NCBI GenBank assembly: GCA_029564115.1
Contig: JAKQQP010000091.1
Location: forward strand, 1-24,865
DNA from: Candidatus Rifleibacteriota bacterium
GTDB lineage: Bacteria; Riflebacteria; Ozemobacteria; Ozemobacterales; Ozemobacteraceae
DNA length: 24,865 nt
Direction: 5' to 3'
Within the stretch, counting starts at the first letter, position 1; the number at the start of each line of letters is the position of its first letter. A program made the translations under genes and the position numbers. Positions 1-8,603 of the stretch are shown piece after piece. The notes under the pieces are model-generated. The model did not search any database. It worked only from the letters and a program-made list of their open reading frames with translations, and was not told the DNA's origin.

Positions 1-19
1 CGACCCTTGCTAGTGTACT

Positions 20-57
20 CAACAAAAAACCCGCTCTCAGAGCGGGTTTTTTGTTGC
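20..57. terminator. Strong bidirectional hairpin terminator at left edge
   Basis: Bases 21-37 and 39-55 are a perfect inverted repeat: a GC-rich stem (cccgctct / agagcggg) flanked by an A-run on the left and a T-run on the right. It reads as a Rho-independent terminator on either strand. It probably ends a gene lying left of the window and insulates the RhuM-like gene that follows. A near copy is present at 1981-2017. Confidence 0.8.
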
Positions 58-105
58 CCAGATTCGGTGAAGCTCGACGGTTTTTACTCAAAATTGTCGT
101 TTTTG

Positions 106-134
106 GGGACAAAATAGTGACAAAACCCTATAAT
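106..134 (+). promoter_or_regulatory. Sigma70-type promoter of the RhuM-like gene
   Basis: A perfect -10 box TATAAT lies at 129-134. It is separated by 17 bases from a partial -35 box GGGACA at 106-111. Transcription would begin near 141, just ahead of the ATG at 154. This is inferred from consensus only. Confidence 0.5.
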
Positions 135-153
135 GAACAAAACAGGTTAAAGT

Positions 154-1214
154 ATGTCTCTACAAACCGGGAAAGCCAGTTTTAATGCCATGACACAAGC
201 ACTGAACACCAATTCAGAAATTCTTATCTATTCAGCCCCCGACGGCGCCATCAAAATTGACGTTCGTCTTGAAAATGAAACTGTCTGGCTGACACAGGCC
301 GAAATGGCAAGGTTGTTTCAGATAACACCGCAGAGTATAACTATTCATCTGAAAAACATTTACGAGGAAGGTGAATTAAGCGAAGAAGCAACTTGTAAAG
401 ATTTTTTACAAGTTCAAATTGAAGGTTCCAGAAAGGTTGAGCGGCAAAAGAAATTTTACAATCTCGATGCGATCATATCTGTCGGCTATCGGGTAAAAAG
501 CAGAATCGCCACTGAGTTTCGCATCTGGGCGACGCAAAAGCTCAAGGAATATATTGTTAAAGGCTTTGCTTTAAACGACGAGCGCTTTAAGTCCGGCAGT
601 TCGATGAACTACTTCGCCGAACTTCAGGAGCGCATAAGAGAGATCAGACTCTCAGAGCGATTTTTTTATCAGAAGATAAAAGACATTTACACAACCAGCA
701 TAGATTATGATCCGAATGACGAGAAGACCAGAGAGTTTTTCAAGATCGTTCAGAACAAGCTGCTCTGGGCAATCAGTAAGCAGACGGCCGCCGAGCTTGT
801 TTACCGGCGGGTTGACGCTTCGTTGCCGTTGATGGGTATGCAGTCGTATGACAAAACCGCCTTTGCGATTAAAAAGAATGATGTCAGCATCGCCAAGAAC
901 TACCTGGCCGAAGACGAGATCAAACTTCTGGGTTGCTGGTCGAACAATATCTTGCCTTTGCCGAAGCAATGGCACAGCAGCGAACGCCAATGTATATGGC
1001 CGACTGGATCAAACGCCTCGACACTATCATTCAGATGAACGGCCGCGAATTGCTCAATCACGCCGGCAAAATCAGCCACGAAAAAGCCCTCGAAAAGTCA
1101 TCCCGGGAATACAACAAATTCAGAGAAACCCAAAAATATCTCGAATACGAAGAAAGCCTCAAAGAACTCGAACGCGACATCAAAGACCTGACAAAGCAGT
1201 CTGGCAAAAAATAA
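154..1214 (+). pseudogene. RhuM-family protein, frameshifted
   Basis: RhuM-family proteins (virulence-protein RhuM / Fic-DOC-associated group) are found in accessory regions, often beside restriction or phage genes; their biochemical role is not settled. The reading frame from 154 shows the typical N-terminal part: a winged-helix-like segment with VWLTQAEMARLF near residue 43, then GELSEEATCKDFLQV, the FYNLDAIISVGYRVKS signature and FRIWATQKLKEYIVKGF. A central part with SYDKTAFAIKK and KNYLAEDEIKLL follows. At 931-932 only two bases stand where a codon is expected, so the frame is lost after KLL. The expected C-terminal part (LLVEQYLAFAEAMAQQR to DLTKQSGKK) continues in another frame to a TAA at 1212-1214. 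Repaired, the product would be about 353 residues, a normal length. The shift may be a real mutation or a base-calling error. The start at 154 is not decided by a clear ribosome site; the ATG at 190 is an alternative. Confidence 0.85.
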
Positions 1215-1264
1215 GAGTCATACACCTTTCCTGAATTAAAGCATGATATCGGACCGGTTCATGG

Positions 1265-1795
1265 TTGAAGAGTGGTGTCTCGAAGATACGTAACCCGGTT
1301 ATTGCCAGGGTCTTTCGTGAGCTGAAGCTGATTGAGCAGTGGGGCAGCGGTGTGCGTAATATTTTCAGTGAAGCTGCAAAACAGAATTTACCGATGCCGG
1401 AAATTATTGAGATTGGCATGCGGGTGAGGTTTATCGTCAGGTTTGCTGAAGAAGTGCCTCTGCGCGGAGTTCCGAAAAAGACCCGTGGCACTATGGGAAG
1501 CGCTACCCCTCAAGTCGCCACCCAAGATACCAGTCAAGTTACCAGTCAAGTCGCCACCCAAGATTTGATGCCGGTAAAAAAGCTTGTTCAGGCTCTGGTT
1601 AATGTTATGAGCAGCAATGAAATCATGCTTGTGCTTGGTCTTAAGAGTCGGAAACATTTTCGCAGCGGGTATTTGTCGCCTGCTCTGAAGGCCGGTTTGA
1701 TAGAAATGACTATTCCGGATAAGCCGAACAGTCGTCTGCAGAAATATCGGTTAACAGAAGCCGGGAAGGCTTTCTTGACCTCTACGGACTCATGA
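1265..1795 (+). pseudogene. C-terminal remnant of AlbA/RecG-like ATP-binding regulator
   Basis: The segment SKIRNPVIARVF followed by LIEQWGSGVRNI is the signature of the C-terminal ATPase-like part of proteins annotated as 'RecG-like / AlbA_2 ATP-binding transcriptional regulator' (COG2865 type). Full-length members have about 300 further N-terminal residues, including the AlbA_2 (Schlafen-type) domain. Here homology begins immediately after a TTG at 1265, and the bases before it (1215-1264) encode nothing recognisable, so the 5' part has been lost. A Thr/Gln/Val-rich linker (residues about 80-97, two exact 18-base repeats) leads to a C-terminal winged-helix-like segment ending YRLTEAGKAFL. 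It lies directly after the broken RhuM gene; both families are accessory, mobile-type genes. It is most likely not functional, although a short C-terminal product could still be made. Confidence 0.75.
1511..1564 (+). repeat. Short tandem repeat in the linker coding sequence
   Basis: The 18-base unit caagtcgccacccaagat occurs exactly at 1511-1528 and 1547-1564. Between them accagtcaagt occurs at 1529-1539 and again at 1541-1551. The encoded linker repeats QVATQD and TSQV. Repetitive TxQV linkers are common in this protein family, and the DNA repeat could allow slippage. Confidence 0.8.
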
Positions 1796-1980
1796 TAGTA
1801 ACTTGATGCGGTCGAGTTTTTATGCGCAGCCGATCAGGTAATTAAAAAAAAGTTACCCGGTAACACGAAATTTTTGACCGTGGTATTGCACCTTGGTTAT
1901 TTGTTCGATTCCGAAAAATAAAATCAGCTTCAGGTGCGGGTAGCAGTTGTGTGTTCGATAGTGACCCAGGTTAGTACGGG

Positions 1981-2017
1981 CAACAAAAAAAACGCTCTCA
2001 GAGCGGGTTTTTTGTTG
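1981..2017. terminator. Second copy of the hairpin terminator
   Basis: This copy has the same core (cgctct c agagcg) with the same A- and T-runs as the hairpin at the left edge. Two base changes on the left arm weaken the GC stem. It lies at the same position relative to the second RhuM copy as the first hairpin does to the first, so it is part of a duplicated module. Confidence 0.65.
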
Positions 2018-2050
2018 TCTGGATTTGGCGAAGTTCGGCGTTTTTTACGC

Positions 2051-2323
2051 AAAATTGACGTTCGTTTGTAGAACGAGTTTCTCTGGTTGACGAAAAAAGC
2101 TATGGCCGGTCTCTTTGGCGTTAACGGCCCGGCAATTTCAGAATACATTGACAGTATTTTTGAGAGCGGCGAACTGGAGGGAAGTTTAACTGTTTCCAAA
2201 ATGGAAATAGTTGAAAATGCTTTTGTTCACCCTGATTGTAAAACGCTGAATTATAACTGTTCTGGCAATTTTGGTAAGTTGGACAGATTGGTCGATTTTG
2301 TTGTGTCAGAGAAGTGGGCATAG
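2051..2323 (+). pseudogene. Decayed second copy of the RhuM-family gene
   Basis: In the frame beginning aaaattgac at 2051 the sequence reads KIDVRL, then a TAG stop at 2069-2071, then NEFLWLTKKAMAGLFGVN, and later a stretch ending in SGELEG and SKMEIV. This aligns with KIDVRLENETVWLTQAEMARLF and the following residues of the gene at 154. The alignment includes KIDVRL, which here runs straight out of upstream DNA with no start codon. Homology fades after about 2217. The reading frame from a TTG at 2087 to 2323 (78 residues) is therefore a fragment of a dead RhuM gene, not an independent small gene. Its sequence differs enough from the first copy that the duplication is old or came from two separate acquisitions. 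Confidence 0.75.
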
Positions 2324-2663
2324 CGATGCCATGAAAGTTTAGAAAAAGTTAACTCCGTAACCGATAATCGATGCTCTGGTAGAGCTTGGATTTGCCTTAA
2401 AGTGTCTGTAAATGCTGTTGGTGGCGTCAATTTCAAGGTGTTGGACGTCAAACGTCACAATGTTCAAAATTTGCCGGTTTTGTAGTTTTCAGAAACAATC
2501 GGGTTAAAAAAACTGAACTTATTGATTCCTGCATAAATAAAGCCCTTACGACAAGCATTCTTGCTGCCTGCTGGTTTAATGGCGAAAAGCGCCTGAGTGA
2601 CGACAATTTTGTTTTTGTGGATGCCGGCCTGGGTCGATGTTGTAACAGGCCAGTTAATTTATT
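2324..2663. other. Gene-free stretch, probably decayed coding DNA
   Basis: No complete gene, RNA gene or clear terminator is seen here. One plus-strand frame stays open from roughly 2428 past 2660 without a convincing start or recognisable family. The stretch may be remnant sequence from the same accessory island as the RhuM fragments. Confidence 0.4.
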
Positions 2664-3332
2664 TCAGCCGGCTGGGGTGAGCTTGAAGGTTTTGCTCAGA
2701 AGATCTTTGAATTTAAGAGTTTCTTCCGAAGGGTTCTTGCCGTTGCCAAGCGTGTCTTGAATAATCAGCAGCAACGAGTCGTCCTGGACTTTGAACGAGA
2801 AAATTTCCTGTGAAATTGAGCTTTCGCCAATTGTCGTGATAATTTTTGAACCTGCTATGTCGTTGCCGTTTAAATTCATGCTGCATTCCGACATCAGCGA
2901 ATTGCCTTCGCCAAAACGTGGTAACAGCATTTCGGCCATTGTTTTGTGATTCATGTCAGCAGGGTAGCGCTGAATCATCAGAACACACTGTGGTCCTGAA
3001 AGGCTCCACAAACTTACGTCTTTGTCGCTTAAGTCTGCTTCAAAAGTGAAGTGCCGCGGGTATTGCAGTTCTATACCGCCATATCTGAATGTTTTTAAGG
3101 GTTCAACTTTGAGCAGCGCCTCGATCTTTGTGCCATTGGCCGGCAACTCAAAAGGTTTATCAGCGATAATACGAAGTTCATGCCCGTTGACGGCCAATAT
3201 GTAAGAATCAGAGGGTTCGATGCTTTCGTCGATGCCGGCTGTCGTGGCTGTTACTTTGCCTGTTTCAGCTGAAAGAGCACCGGCATACATCAGGCCAGCT
3301 AGAACGACGCCAAAAATGAGTTTTTTGTGCAT
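2664..3332 (-). CDS. Exported protein of unknown function
   Basis: The 222-residue product starts MHKKLIFGVVLAGLMYAGALSA, a clear signal peptide with likely cleavage after ALSA (about residue 22), so it is exported to the periplasm or beyond. The mature part has alternating beta-type segments and no catalytic motif I recognise. The middle (SLWSLSGPQCVLMIQRYPAD) and end (SLLLIIQDTLGNG) resemble the globular exported proteins often found alone in diderm genomes. The ATG at 3332 is supported by a GGAG ribosome site about 10 bases upstream and by a promoter at 3380-3408. It is a single-gene unit divergent from the chemoreceptor gene. Confidence 0.75.
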   Translation of the reverse strand: MHKKLIFGVVLAGLMYAGALSAETGKVTATTAGIDESIEPSDSYILAVNGHELRIIADKPFELPANGTKIEALLKVEPLKTFRYGGIELQYPRHFTFEADLSDKDVSLWSLSGPQCVLMIQRYPADMNHKTMAEMLLPRFGEGNSLMSECSMNLNGNDIAGSKIITTIGESSISQEIFSFKVQDDSLLLIIQDTLGNGKNPSEETLKFKDLLSKTFKLTPAG

Positions 3333-3652
3333 GTTTTTTCTCCGAAACGTTTTCTTCGATCATTCTTGTACTGCTTGGGATAATAGCAGGTGCATCCTGA
3401 ACATACAAGCAGCTCGTATCGAAGCTATGTTGGCTTTTCTGTCTTATGAGCAGTCGCAATCGACAATCTGTAATAGTGTAAATGTCCTGAATTAGAGAAT
3501 TTAGGCGTTTGAATGCCCGCCAGACCTTATTTTTGGGGATGATTATCGAGATATTTATATTGAAAGGCTTTGTTATATCTTTTAATTAAACTTATCAAAA
3601 AGAACAAACAGTCAGCTGATCAAAAAAAGAAATTCGTAAACAGGGGGGGACA
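3333..3652. other. Divergent intergenic region ahead of chemoreceptor
   Basis: This 320-base stretch lies between divergent genes. It holds the minus-strand promoter at 3380-3408, an AT-rich segment around 3545-3600, and the GGGGGGA ribosome site of the chemoreceptor gene at about 3643-3650. I see no clear plus-strand promoter, sigma28 or sigma54 box, and no coding sequence. Confidence 0.55.
3380..3408 (-). promoter_or_regulatory. Likely promoter of the exported protein gene
   Basis: Read on the minus strand, TTGTAT (3403-3408) and TATTAT (3380-3385) are separated by exactly 17 bases. Transcription would start near 3373, leaving a leader of about 40 bases with a GGAG ribosome site. The -35 box is a weak match and the -10 box a good one. 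Confidence 0.4.
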
Positions 3653-5644
3653 ATGGAACTGCCCAGAAACTTCACTATCGGAGTCAAGCTCGTATTGAGT
3701 TTTCTCGTTATTTTTATGCTCATGGGGGTTCTCGCTTATAGCGGTTATTATGGTGTTAAAACCATCGGAGACAAACTCGAAAACGTTCTCAAGGTCAGAA
3801 TTTTGATCACCAACATGCTTTTGAATGCTGACCGCGATCTGCAGCAGCTTCTTGTCTCTGAGCGTACACTGCTGTTCGCTGAGCCGGGCAGTGAACTTTT
3901 TCAGAATTTGATCAAAGATTATGAAAACAACCTGACTCAGACTAAAGAACGTTCAGAACGGGCTTTTGCCGTTGTTGCCGAGCTAGAAGGCCGTAAGCAC
4001 GTTGAAAAATTCAGAGCCGACATGATCAGCTGGGAAAAAGATTCGCGCAAAGTGCTTGAAGCGTGCCGGGGCGGGGCTGCAAAACGTGACGAAGCTATTT
4101 CCCTGGCATTCGAGGCGGCCGCAAAATTTGAAACGATGCGTGAAAACCTCGATAACCTTCAGGAACTGAACGACGATATCATCGAAGCCACCGAAAAAGA
4201 AGCCGCTGCGGTTTTTTCCAGTGTGGTCAACAGTATCGTTTTTATGCTGGTGAGCGCTTTTTTAATTGCGAGTTTGCTGGCTTATCTTCTTTCTCGCAAT
4301 ATTGCAGGTATTCTCGATGCTCTCAAATCAGAGATGCAGCTGCTTATCGACGGCGCCGTAGGTGGCAGGCTTTCTATGCGCGGGCGTGCCGAGTTGATCA
4401 ATTTTGAGTTCCGTTCTATCGTCGAAGGCGTCAATAAGCTTCTTGATGCCGTTACCGGTCCTATGAGGATGGCTGCCGATTACATCAATCGGATAGCGAA
4501 TGGTGATATTCCGCAGCCGATAACCGAGACTTACAGCGGTGATTTCAACGAAATCAAAATGAATCTGAACAACTGTATCAAGAATGTTAACAACCTGGTT
4601 GCCGATGCCAATCTGCTGGCCAGGTCTGCAGTCGATGGCAACCTCAGTGTTCGTGCCAATGCTGATAAACACCAGGGTGATTTTCGCGCTATCATCGACG
4701 GGGTCAATAAGTCACTCGATTCTATCATTGCGCCGCTCAGAGTGCAGGCAGAGTATGTCGAGAAGATTTCCCGCGGTGAAATACCGTCTGAAATAACTCA
4801 GCAATTCAATGGCGAATATAACGATATTAAAAACAGCCTCAACAACTGTGTGAAGAATCTTTCGAATATGGTGGTAGAAATGCGTACTGCCGCAGACAAT
4901 GTCGCTAATGGCAGCAACGAACTGTCTTCGAGCGCAGAACAGCTTTCAACTGGAGCCAATGATCAGGCCAGTGCCGTCGAAGAAGTCTCTTCTTCAATGG
5001 AGCAGATGAGCTCGAACATTCAACATAATGCCGATAATGCAGCTCAGACTGAGAAAATTGCGAGAAAAGCCGCTGAAGATGCTATTGTTGGCGGAAAAAC
5101 GGTTGCAGAAACAGTCTCGGCAATGAATGACATTGCTTCTAAGATTGCAATTATCGAAGAAATAGCCCGACAAACCAATCTGCTGGCTTTGAACGCCGCA
5201 ATTGAGGCGGCCAGAGCCGGTGAGCACGGTAAGGGCTTTGCGGTAGTCGCCTCCGAAGTGCGTAAGCTTGCTGAGCGCAGTCAGCTTGCCGCAGGCGAAA
5301 TCAGCAAACTTTCGGCTTCGAGTGTGCAGATTGCCGGGCGTGCCGGCGAAATGCTGGGGCAGATTGTTCCCGACATTCAAAAGACTGCTGAGCTCATTCA
5401 AGAGATCAGTGTTGCCTGCCGTGAACAAAATGCCGGTGCTGATCAGATAAATAAAGCTATTCAACAGCTCGATTCGGTCATACAGAATAATGCCGGAGCT
5501 TCCGAAGAACTGGCTTCCACTGCCGAAGAAATGTCGTCGCAGGCCGAGCAGATGCGTTCGGTGATAGCCTTTTTCAAAGTTCATGGCGCCGCTGGTCAGA
5601 CAGGCAGGAGTGTTCGCCGCCCGACTCAAGCGTCTCGTGCCTGA
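3653..5644 (+). CDS. Methyl-accepting chemotaxis protein with poly-HAMP region
   Basis: This is a transmembrane chemoreceptor that would control the CheA kinase. Residues 12-32 are the first membrane segment, 33-190 a periplasmic helical ligand-binding region of four-helix-bundle type, and 191-213 the second membrane segment. Residues about 214-405 contain HAMP-like signal relay modules, including an internal duplication: about 231-312 resembles 322-403, both with DGVNK-type and SLNNC-type segments. The signalling domain follows, with the highly conserved hairpin tip [20 protein letters not shown] at 502-521 and then [19 protein letters not shown]. There is no CheR/CheB docking pentapeptide at the C-terminus, which ends RPTQASRA. 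A strong purine-rich ribosome site (GGGGGGA) precedes the ATG. No other che genes are nearby; motA and motB lie 5.5 kb downstream. Confidence 0.97.
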   Translation: MELPRNFTIGVKLVLSFLVIFMLMGVLAYSGYYGVKTIGDKLENVLKVRILITNMLLNADRDLQQLLVSERTLLFAEPGSELFQNLIKDYENNLTQTKERSERAFAVVAELEGRKHVEKFRADMISWEKDSRKVLEACRGGAAKRDEAISLAFEAAAKFETMRENLDNLQELNDDIIEATEKEAAAVFSSVVNSIVFMLVSAFLIASLLAYLLSRNIAGILDALKSEMQLLIDGAVGGRLSMRGRAELINFEFRSIVEGVNKLLDAVTGPMRMAADYINRIANGDIPQPITETYSGDFNEIKMNLNNCIKNVNNLVADANLLARSAVDGNLSVRANADKHQGDFRAIIDGVNKSLDSIIAPLRVQAEYVEKISRGEIPSEITQQFNGEYNDIKNSLNNCVKNLSNMVVEMRTAADNVANGSNELSSSAEQLSTGANDQASAVEEVSSSMEQMSSNIQHNADNAAQTEKIARKAAEDAIVGGKTVAETVSAMNDIASKIAIIEEIARQTNLLALNAAIEAARAGEHGKGFAVVASEVRKLAERSQLAAGEISKLSASSVQIAGRAGEMLGQIVPDIQKTAELIQEISVACREQNAGADQINKAIQQLDSVIQNNAGASEELASTAEEMSSQAEQMRSVIAFFKVHGAAGQTGRSVRRPTQASRA

Positions 5645-5704
5645 CTGAAACGTGAATAGGCGGGCAAGTCTGTATTTTGCTGTGGCCTGTTTGCCGTTTT
5701 AGCG

Positions 5705-5733
5705 TTGACGTTTGCTCTCTGACACAATATCAT
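5705..5733 (+). promoter_or_regulatory. Sigma70-type promoter of the exported protein-tilS unit
   Basis: TTGACG at 5705-5710 and TATCAT at 5728-5733 are separated by 17 bases. Each box matches the consensus at five of six positions. Transcription would start near 5740, upstream of both candidate start codons at 5762 and 5780. Confidence 0.6.
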
Positions 5734-5779
5734 CAATACTGATGTTGTAAAAAAGTGCAAAATGCAGGGGTTGAATCTT

Positions 5780-6781
5780 ATGCTTGTAGAAAGACCCGTT
5801 TCGAACACCCGCTTTCGACTTATTGCCGGCCTGATTTGTCTGGCTGTTTTCTTGCCGCACGCAATGGGTCTGGCTGCCAGTACTTCGTATGATGCCCGGA
5901 CGATTTCTATGTTTACTATGAATACGGCGACTGCGGTGAGCCGTATCAGAAATGGCGAATTTTCGGTTGTCTACCGTGGCTTTGGTTCAAGAAAGCCTGG
6001 CGAAATCGACAACGACGAGCTTCTTGGTTTCAGGTTTCTTCTTGATATGACTCACCAGTCACGCGGTCTGCGCAATATCATCGAAGAAAAGCTTCAGAAA
6101 GGGCTGCCACAGGAAGAAGCATTTTTTGCCGCCAGAGAAGAGCATACGAAAATTTTACAGAAGATTTTTAAAACCTTCGAGTCCAGTAAAGATCTTTACG
6201 AAAACCGCCCCGGCAAATTTGCGGCCAGCAAAGCGGGTTTGCCTGACCCTGAAACCCATTTTCTGTTTACTTCCCCCAGGATTGGCGTTGCCCGCATGTA
6301 TGGCCCGATCATTCTGGTAATTCAGGAAACCCGCCCTCGGGGCATGGATCTGAACGGTATCGCGCGTGACGCACGCTATTATTCTCTTGCCAGATTTCTT
6401 AAAAATATCGGCAACCGCGATTTTCGCATGATTCTTTCCGACTACGTAGCTGACCGTGATGAATACGTCATTCCATCGTATATTACGCCAGCCGATATTT
6501 CGGGTTTGATTGTGCATGCCCCGGCGCCGATCGTGATTGGCGGTCGACTGGCAGTACCTCCGCCGCCTGTGCGCCGTGTTTACCGCAAATATCGCCGCCA
6601 GGGGGCCATGACCATCGATGTGGTTGACGGCAAAGATCGTCTGATTGCGAGGCTTTCGGCTTCGCCGTCGGCTGCAGTTATTGGCCCGGATGAGGTTCGT
6701 TCTTCTGCACAATTACCTGGCGCCATAGAAGAAGCCTGGAATAATTATTTAAAAACAATTCGTCGGGGCGGCAAGCGATGA
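5780..6781 (+). CDS. Exported protein of unknown function
   Basis: The product is about 333 residues, starting MLVERPVSNTRF, with a hydrophobic stretch LIAGLICLAVFLPHAMGLAA that looks like a signal peptide or N-terminal anchor. I recognise no family. The body contains charged helical segments (about residues 85-140), a Tyr/Arg-rich middle part (GIARDARYYSLARFLKNIG), a Pro/Arg stretch (VPPPPVRRVYRKYRRQG) and a basic C-terminus. I chose the ATG at 5780 because AGGGG lies nine bases upstream; the in-frame ATG at 5762 would add six residues and has no such site. The stop at 6779-6781 is 19 bases before tilS, so the two are likely co-transcribed. The link to tilS is probably positional only. Confidence 0.7.
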   Translation: MLVERPVSNTRFRLIAGLICLAVFLPHAMGLAASTSYDARTISMFTMNTATAVSRIRNGEFSVVYRGFGSRKPGEIDNDELLGFRFLLDMTHQSRGLRNIIEEKLQKGLPQEEAFFAAREEHTKILQKIFKTFESSKDLYENRPGKFAASKAGLPDPETHFLFTSPRIGVARMYGPIILVIQETRPRGMDLNGIARDARYYSLARFLKNIGNRDFRMILSDYVADRDEYVIPSYITPADISGLIVHAPAPIVIGGRLAVPPPPVRRVYRKYRRQGAMTIDVVDGKDRLIARLSASPSAAVIGPDEVRSSAQLPGAIEEAWNNYLKTIRRGGKR

Positions 6782-6800
6782 GTGTTTTCGCTTCTTTGCA

Positions 6801-8222
6801 GTGAATCGGCCCCTTCTGCAGCGTCTGCTCGCCTCTGTTTCGCGCCCGCCGGCAGTTAAAACTTTAGCTGTGGCTGTTTCTGGTGGTTGCGATTCGGTAG
6901 CCCTGCTTCTGTTGCTGTATCACTGGTCAAGAATGCGCGGCGTGAATCTGTGCGTTTTTCATGTTGACCATGACCTGCGTCATGACAGTTCTGCCGATGC
7001 ATTATGGGTTAAAGACCTGGCGGAGCGTCTCAACCTGAATTTTTTTTCGAGACGGCCGGCGCCGGTCTCTGATACTGAATTTAAAAAAGGCAGTGAAGCC
7101 TGGGCCCGTCGGTTTCGCTATTCGGCTTTCGCCGACATGATGGCGGAATCTGGGGCTGAGGCAGTTGCTACCGGGCATACCGCCAACGACCAGACCGAGA
7201 CTATATTGATGCGCCTTTTGCGCGGTTGCTCATGGAAGGGCTTGTGTGGAATCGGGAGTCGTGTAAAGTTGCGGTTTAACGGGCGCGAATTACAGATGTG
7301 GCGGCCGCTGTTGCGTGTTTCCAGGGCGACTCTTATCGAATTTCTCGAAAGTGCGGGGCAGGACTGGCGAGAAGATTTTACCAACGCTTCAGATGTGTAT
7401 TTTCGTAACCGGGTTCGCCACAGGCTCTTGCCAATGCTTGAAGAACTTCAACCTGGTGCCTGCAGGCACTTTTCCGAACTCGGTGACGATGCCAGGCTGC
7501 TGTGGGCAGAAATTTCCGGGCGTGCTTTGCGGTACATTCGGAAGTATTCATCGGGTACCGGTCTCAAGGTTTACATAACACCAAAATGTACCCTGCGAAG
7601 AGAGATTGTGCGTCTGTGGCTAGCCTCTATTGGAACTATAGAACGAGCGGACAGGCAAATGATAATAGCCATAGATGACCTCTGGCGACAAAATGCACCC
7701 GGAAACACTCTGGTGTACAGAGATTTTTCGATTTTGCGTACTTCGGACAGCATTATTTTTGTTCGCGGGCAAAACAAAAAATATGCAAAAGCTAAGCGCA
7801 ACAACGTAGAGATGGCAGATCCTCGTAGTTCTCGTTGTAGCTTGTCTGTAGGCGAATCTGTAAGATTTGGCGGCTGGCTTTTTGCTCTTTCAGAAGCAAA
7901 TAGTGTACCCGATATTGAAGAACAGCTATTCGCGATACCGGTTGAATATTCAGGGCATTTGTCGATACGCTATCGAAAACCCGGTGACCGTTTTTATCCG
8001 GCTGGTGGGCGGGGCGGCAAGAAACTGGCCCGCTGGTTGATAGATAAAAAAGTTCCGGTTTCTGCCAGAGATCATATCCCTTTACTGGTCGCCGGCGACA
8101 GGGTGCTTCTGGTGTGTGGCCTCGGGCGAAGCCGTTATCTGGTCGATAATGTTGGGCAGAGTGAGTATCTGTGGCTCAGATTGAAAAGGTCTCTCGAGGT
8201 CACCGTCGCCCCTGAGTCATAA
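6801..8222 (+). CDS. tilS: tRNA(Ile)-lysidine synthase
   Basis: TilS uses ATP to attach lysine to C34 of the CAU-anticodon tRNA(Ile), which changes its identity from methionine to isoleucine; it is normally essential. The ATP-pyrophosphatase loop SGGCDSVALL is at residues 27-36 and HVDHDLR at 54-60. The family motif GHTANDQTETILMRLLRG follows at 125-142, and FRNRVRHRLLPML near 201. The C-terminal TilS domain appears as SIRYRKPGDRFYP and DHIPLLVAGDRVLLVCGLGRS. At 473 residues the length is normal. The start is a GTG at 6801 with no strong ribosome site. It follows the exported protein gene by 19 bases and ends three bases from the convergent pilin-type operon, with no terminator visible between them. 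Confidence 0.95.
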   Translation: MNRPLLQRLLASVSRPPAVKTLAVAVSGGCDSVALLLLLYHWSRMRGVNLCVFHVDHDLRHDSSADALWVKDLAERLNLNFFSRRPAPVSDTEFKKGSEAWARRFRYSAFADMMAESGAEAVATGHTANDQTETILMRLLRGCSWKGLCGIGSRVKLRFNGRELQMWRPLLRVSRATLIEFLESAGQDWREDFTNASDVYFRNRVRHRLLPMLEELQPGACRHFSELGDDARLLWAEISGRALRYIRKYSSGTGLKVYITPKCTLRREIVRLWLASIGTIERADRQMIIAIDDLWRQNAPGNTLVYRDFSILRTSDSIIFVRGQNKKYAKAKRNNVEMADPRSSRCSLSVGESVRFGGWLFALSEANSVPDIEEQLFAIPVEYSGHLSIRYRKPGDRFYPAGGRGGKKLARWLIDKKVPVSARDHIPLLVAGDRVLLVCGLGRSRYLVDNVGQSEYLWLRLKRSLEVTVAPES

Positions 8223-8225
8223 AAC

Positions 8226-8603
8226 TCAGCGTATAAAAACAATTTTATCAGGGTTGTTGCTATCGGCGACTGCCTGCATCGAGCGATCGATTCCCATGCC
8301 TTTGACCTCGGCTTTGAAAAGCCAGTTTTTTTCTGTTTGACGGGTGACTTCGAGGTGCATTGTTATTCCGGGCATTATTTCTTTGTGCATCGATTGAGGC
8401 TGACGTGCTCCTGACTGTCTGAGCTGCTGCATCTGCATGATTATAGCCGATTCCATCTGATAGTCAGCAGAAAGAAGAGTGGTGGCCGGTATCAGGGGTG
8501 AAGATTTCATGCTGCCCAGAGCCCAGGCGATCGAAATGATCGACAGCGTCAAAATTACCGAGAGAACAAGGTTTCTGGTCGCGCTTGAATCAGTTAAGGT
8601 CAT
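8226..8603 (-). CDS. Small membrane-anchored protein, last gene of pseudopilin operon
   Basis: The 125-residue product has one hydrophobic segment (about residues 11-30, LVLSVILTLSIISIAWALGS) and a periplasmic tail with a coiled part (MQMQQLRQSG) and a short beta-rich end. The N-terminus lacks the glycine-then-E5 signature of prepilins, so it is not clearly processed by prepilin peptidase. It overlaps the upstream pseudopilin gene by 14 bases, which strongly suggests one transcript and translational coupling. It may be a degenerate minor pseudopilin or an accessory component of the same fibre. Confidence 0.7.
   Translation of the reverse strand: MTLTDSSATRNLVLSVILTLSIISIAWALGSMKSSPLIPATTLLSADYQMESAIIMQMQQLRQSGARQPQSMHKEIMPGITMHLEVTRQTEKNWLFKAEVKGMGIDRSMQAVADSNNPDKIVFIR

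Noticed and set aside
652..990. Open minus-strand frame across the RhuM gene
   Set aside because: It lies wholly inside the recognisable RhuM coding sequence and has no family features.
1852..1864. Palindrome gttac-ccg-gtaac between the RecG-like remnant and the second RhuM copy
   Set aside because: It is only five base pairs without a T-run. It could be an operator half-site, but nothing supports this.
3560..3588. TTGAAA followed after 17 bases by TAATTA, as a chemoreceptor promoter
   Set aside because: The -10 box matches the consensus at only two positions, and the region is AT-rich enough for chance matches.
4994..5629. Long open frame on the minus strand (211 codons) opposite the chemoreceptor signalling domain
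   Set aside because: The plus-strand protein is a clear MCP. The antisense frame has no ribosome site or recognisable domain and is explained by codon bias.
5645..5704. Possible terminator after the chemoreceptor gene (ggcaa ... ttgcc followed by tttt)
   Set aside because: The arms are short with a loop of more than 20 bases, which is not convincing as a Rho-independent terminator.
6155..6712. 185-codon minus-strand frame opposite the exported protein before tilS
   Set aside because: It is Arg- and Asn-rich with no signal, motif or promoter. The plus frame has a promoter, a signal peptide and operon context.
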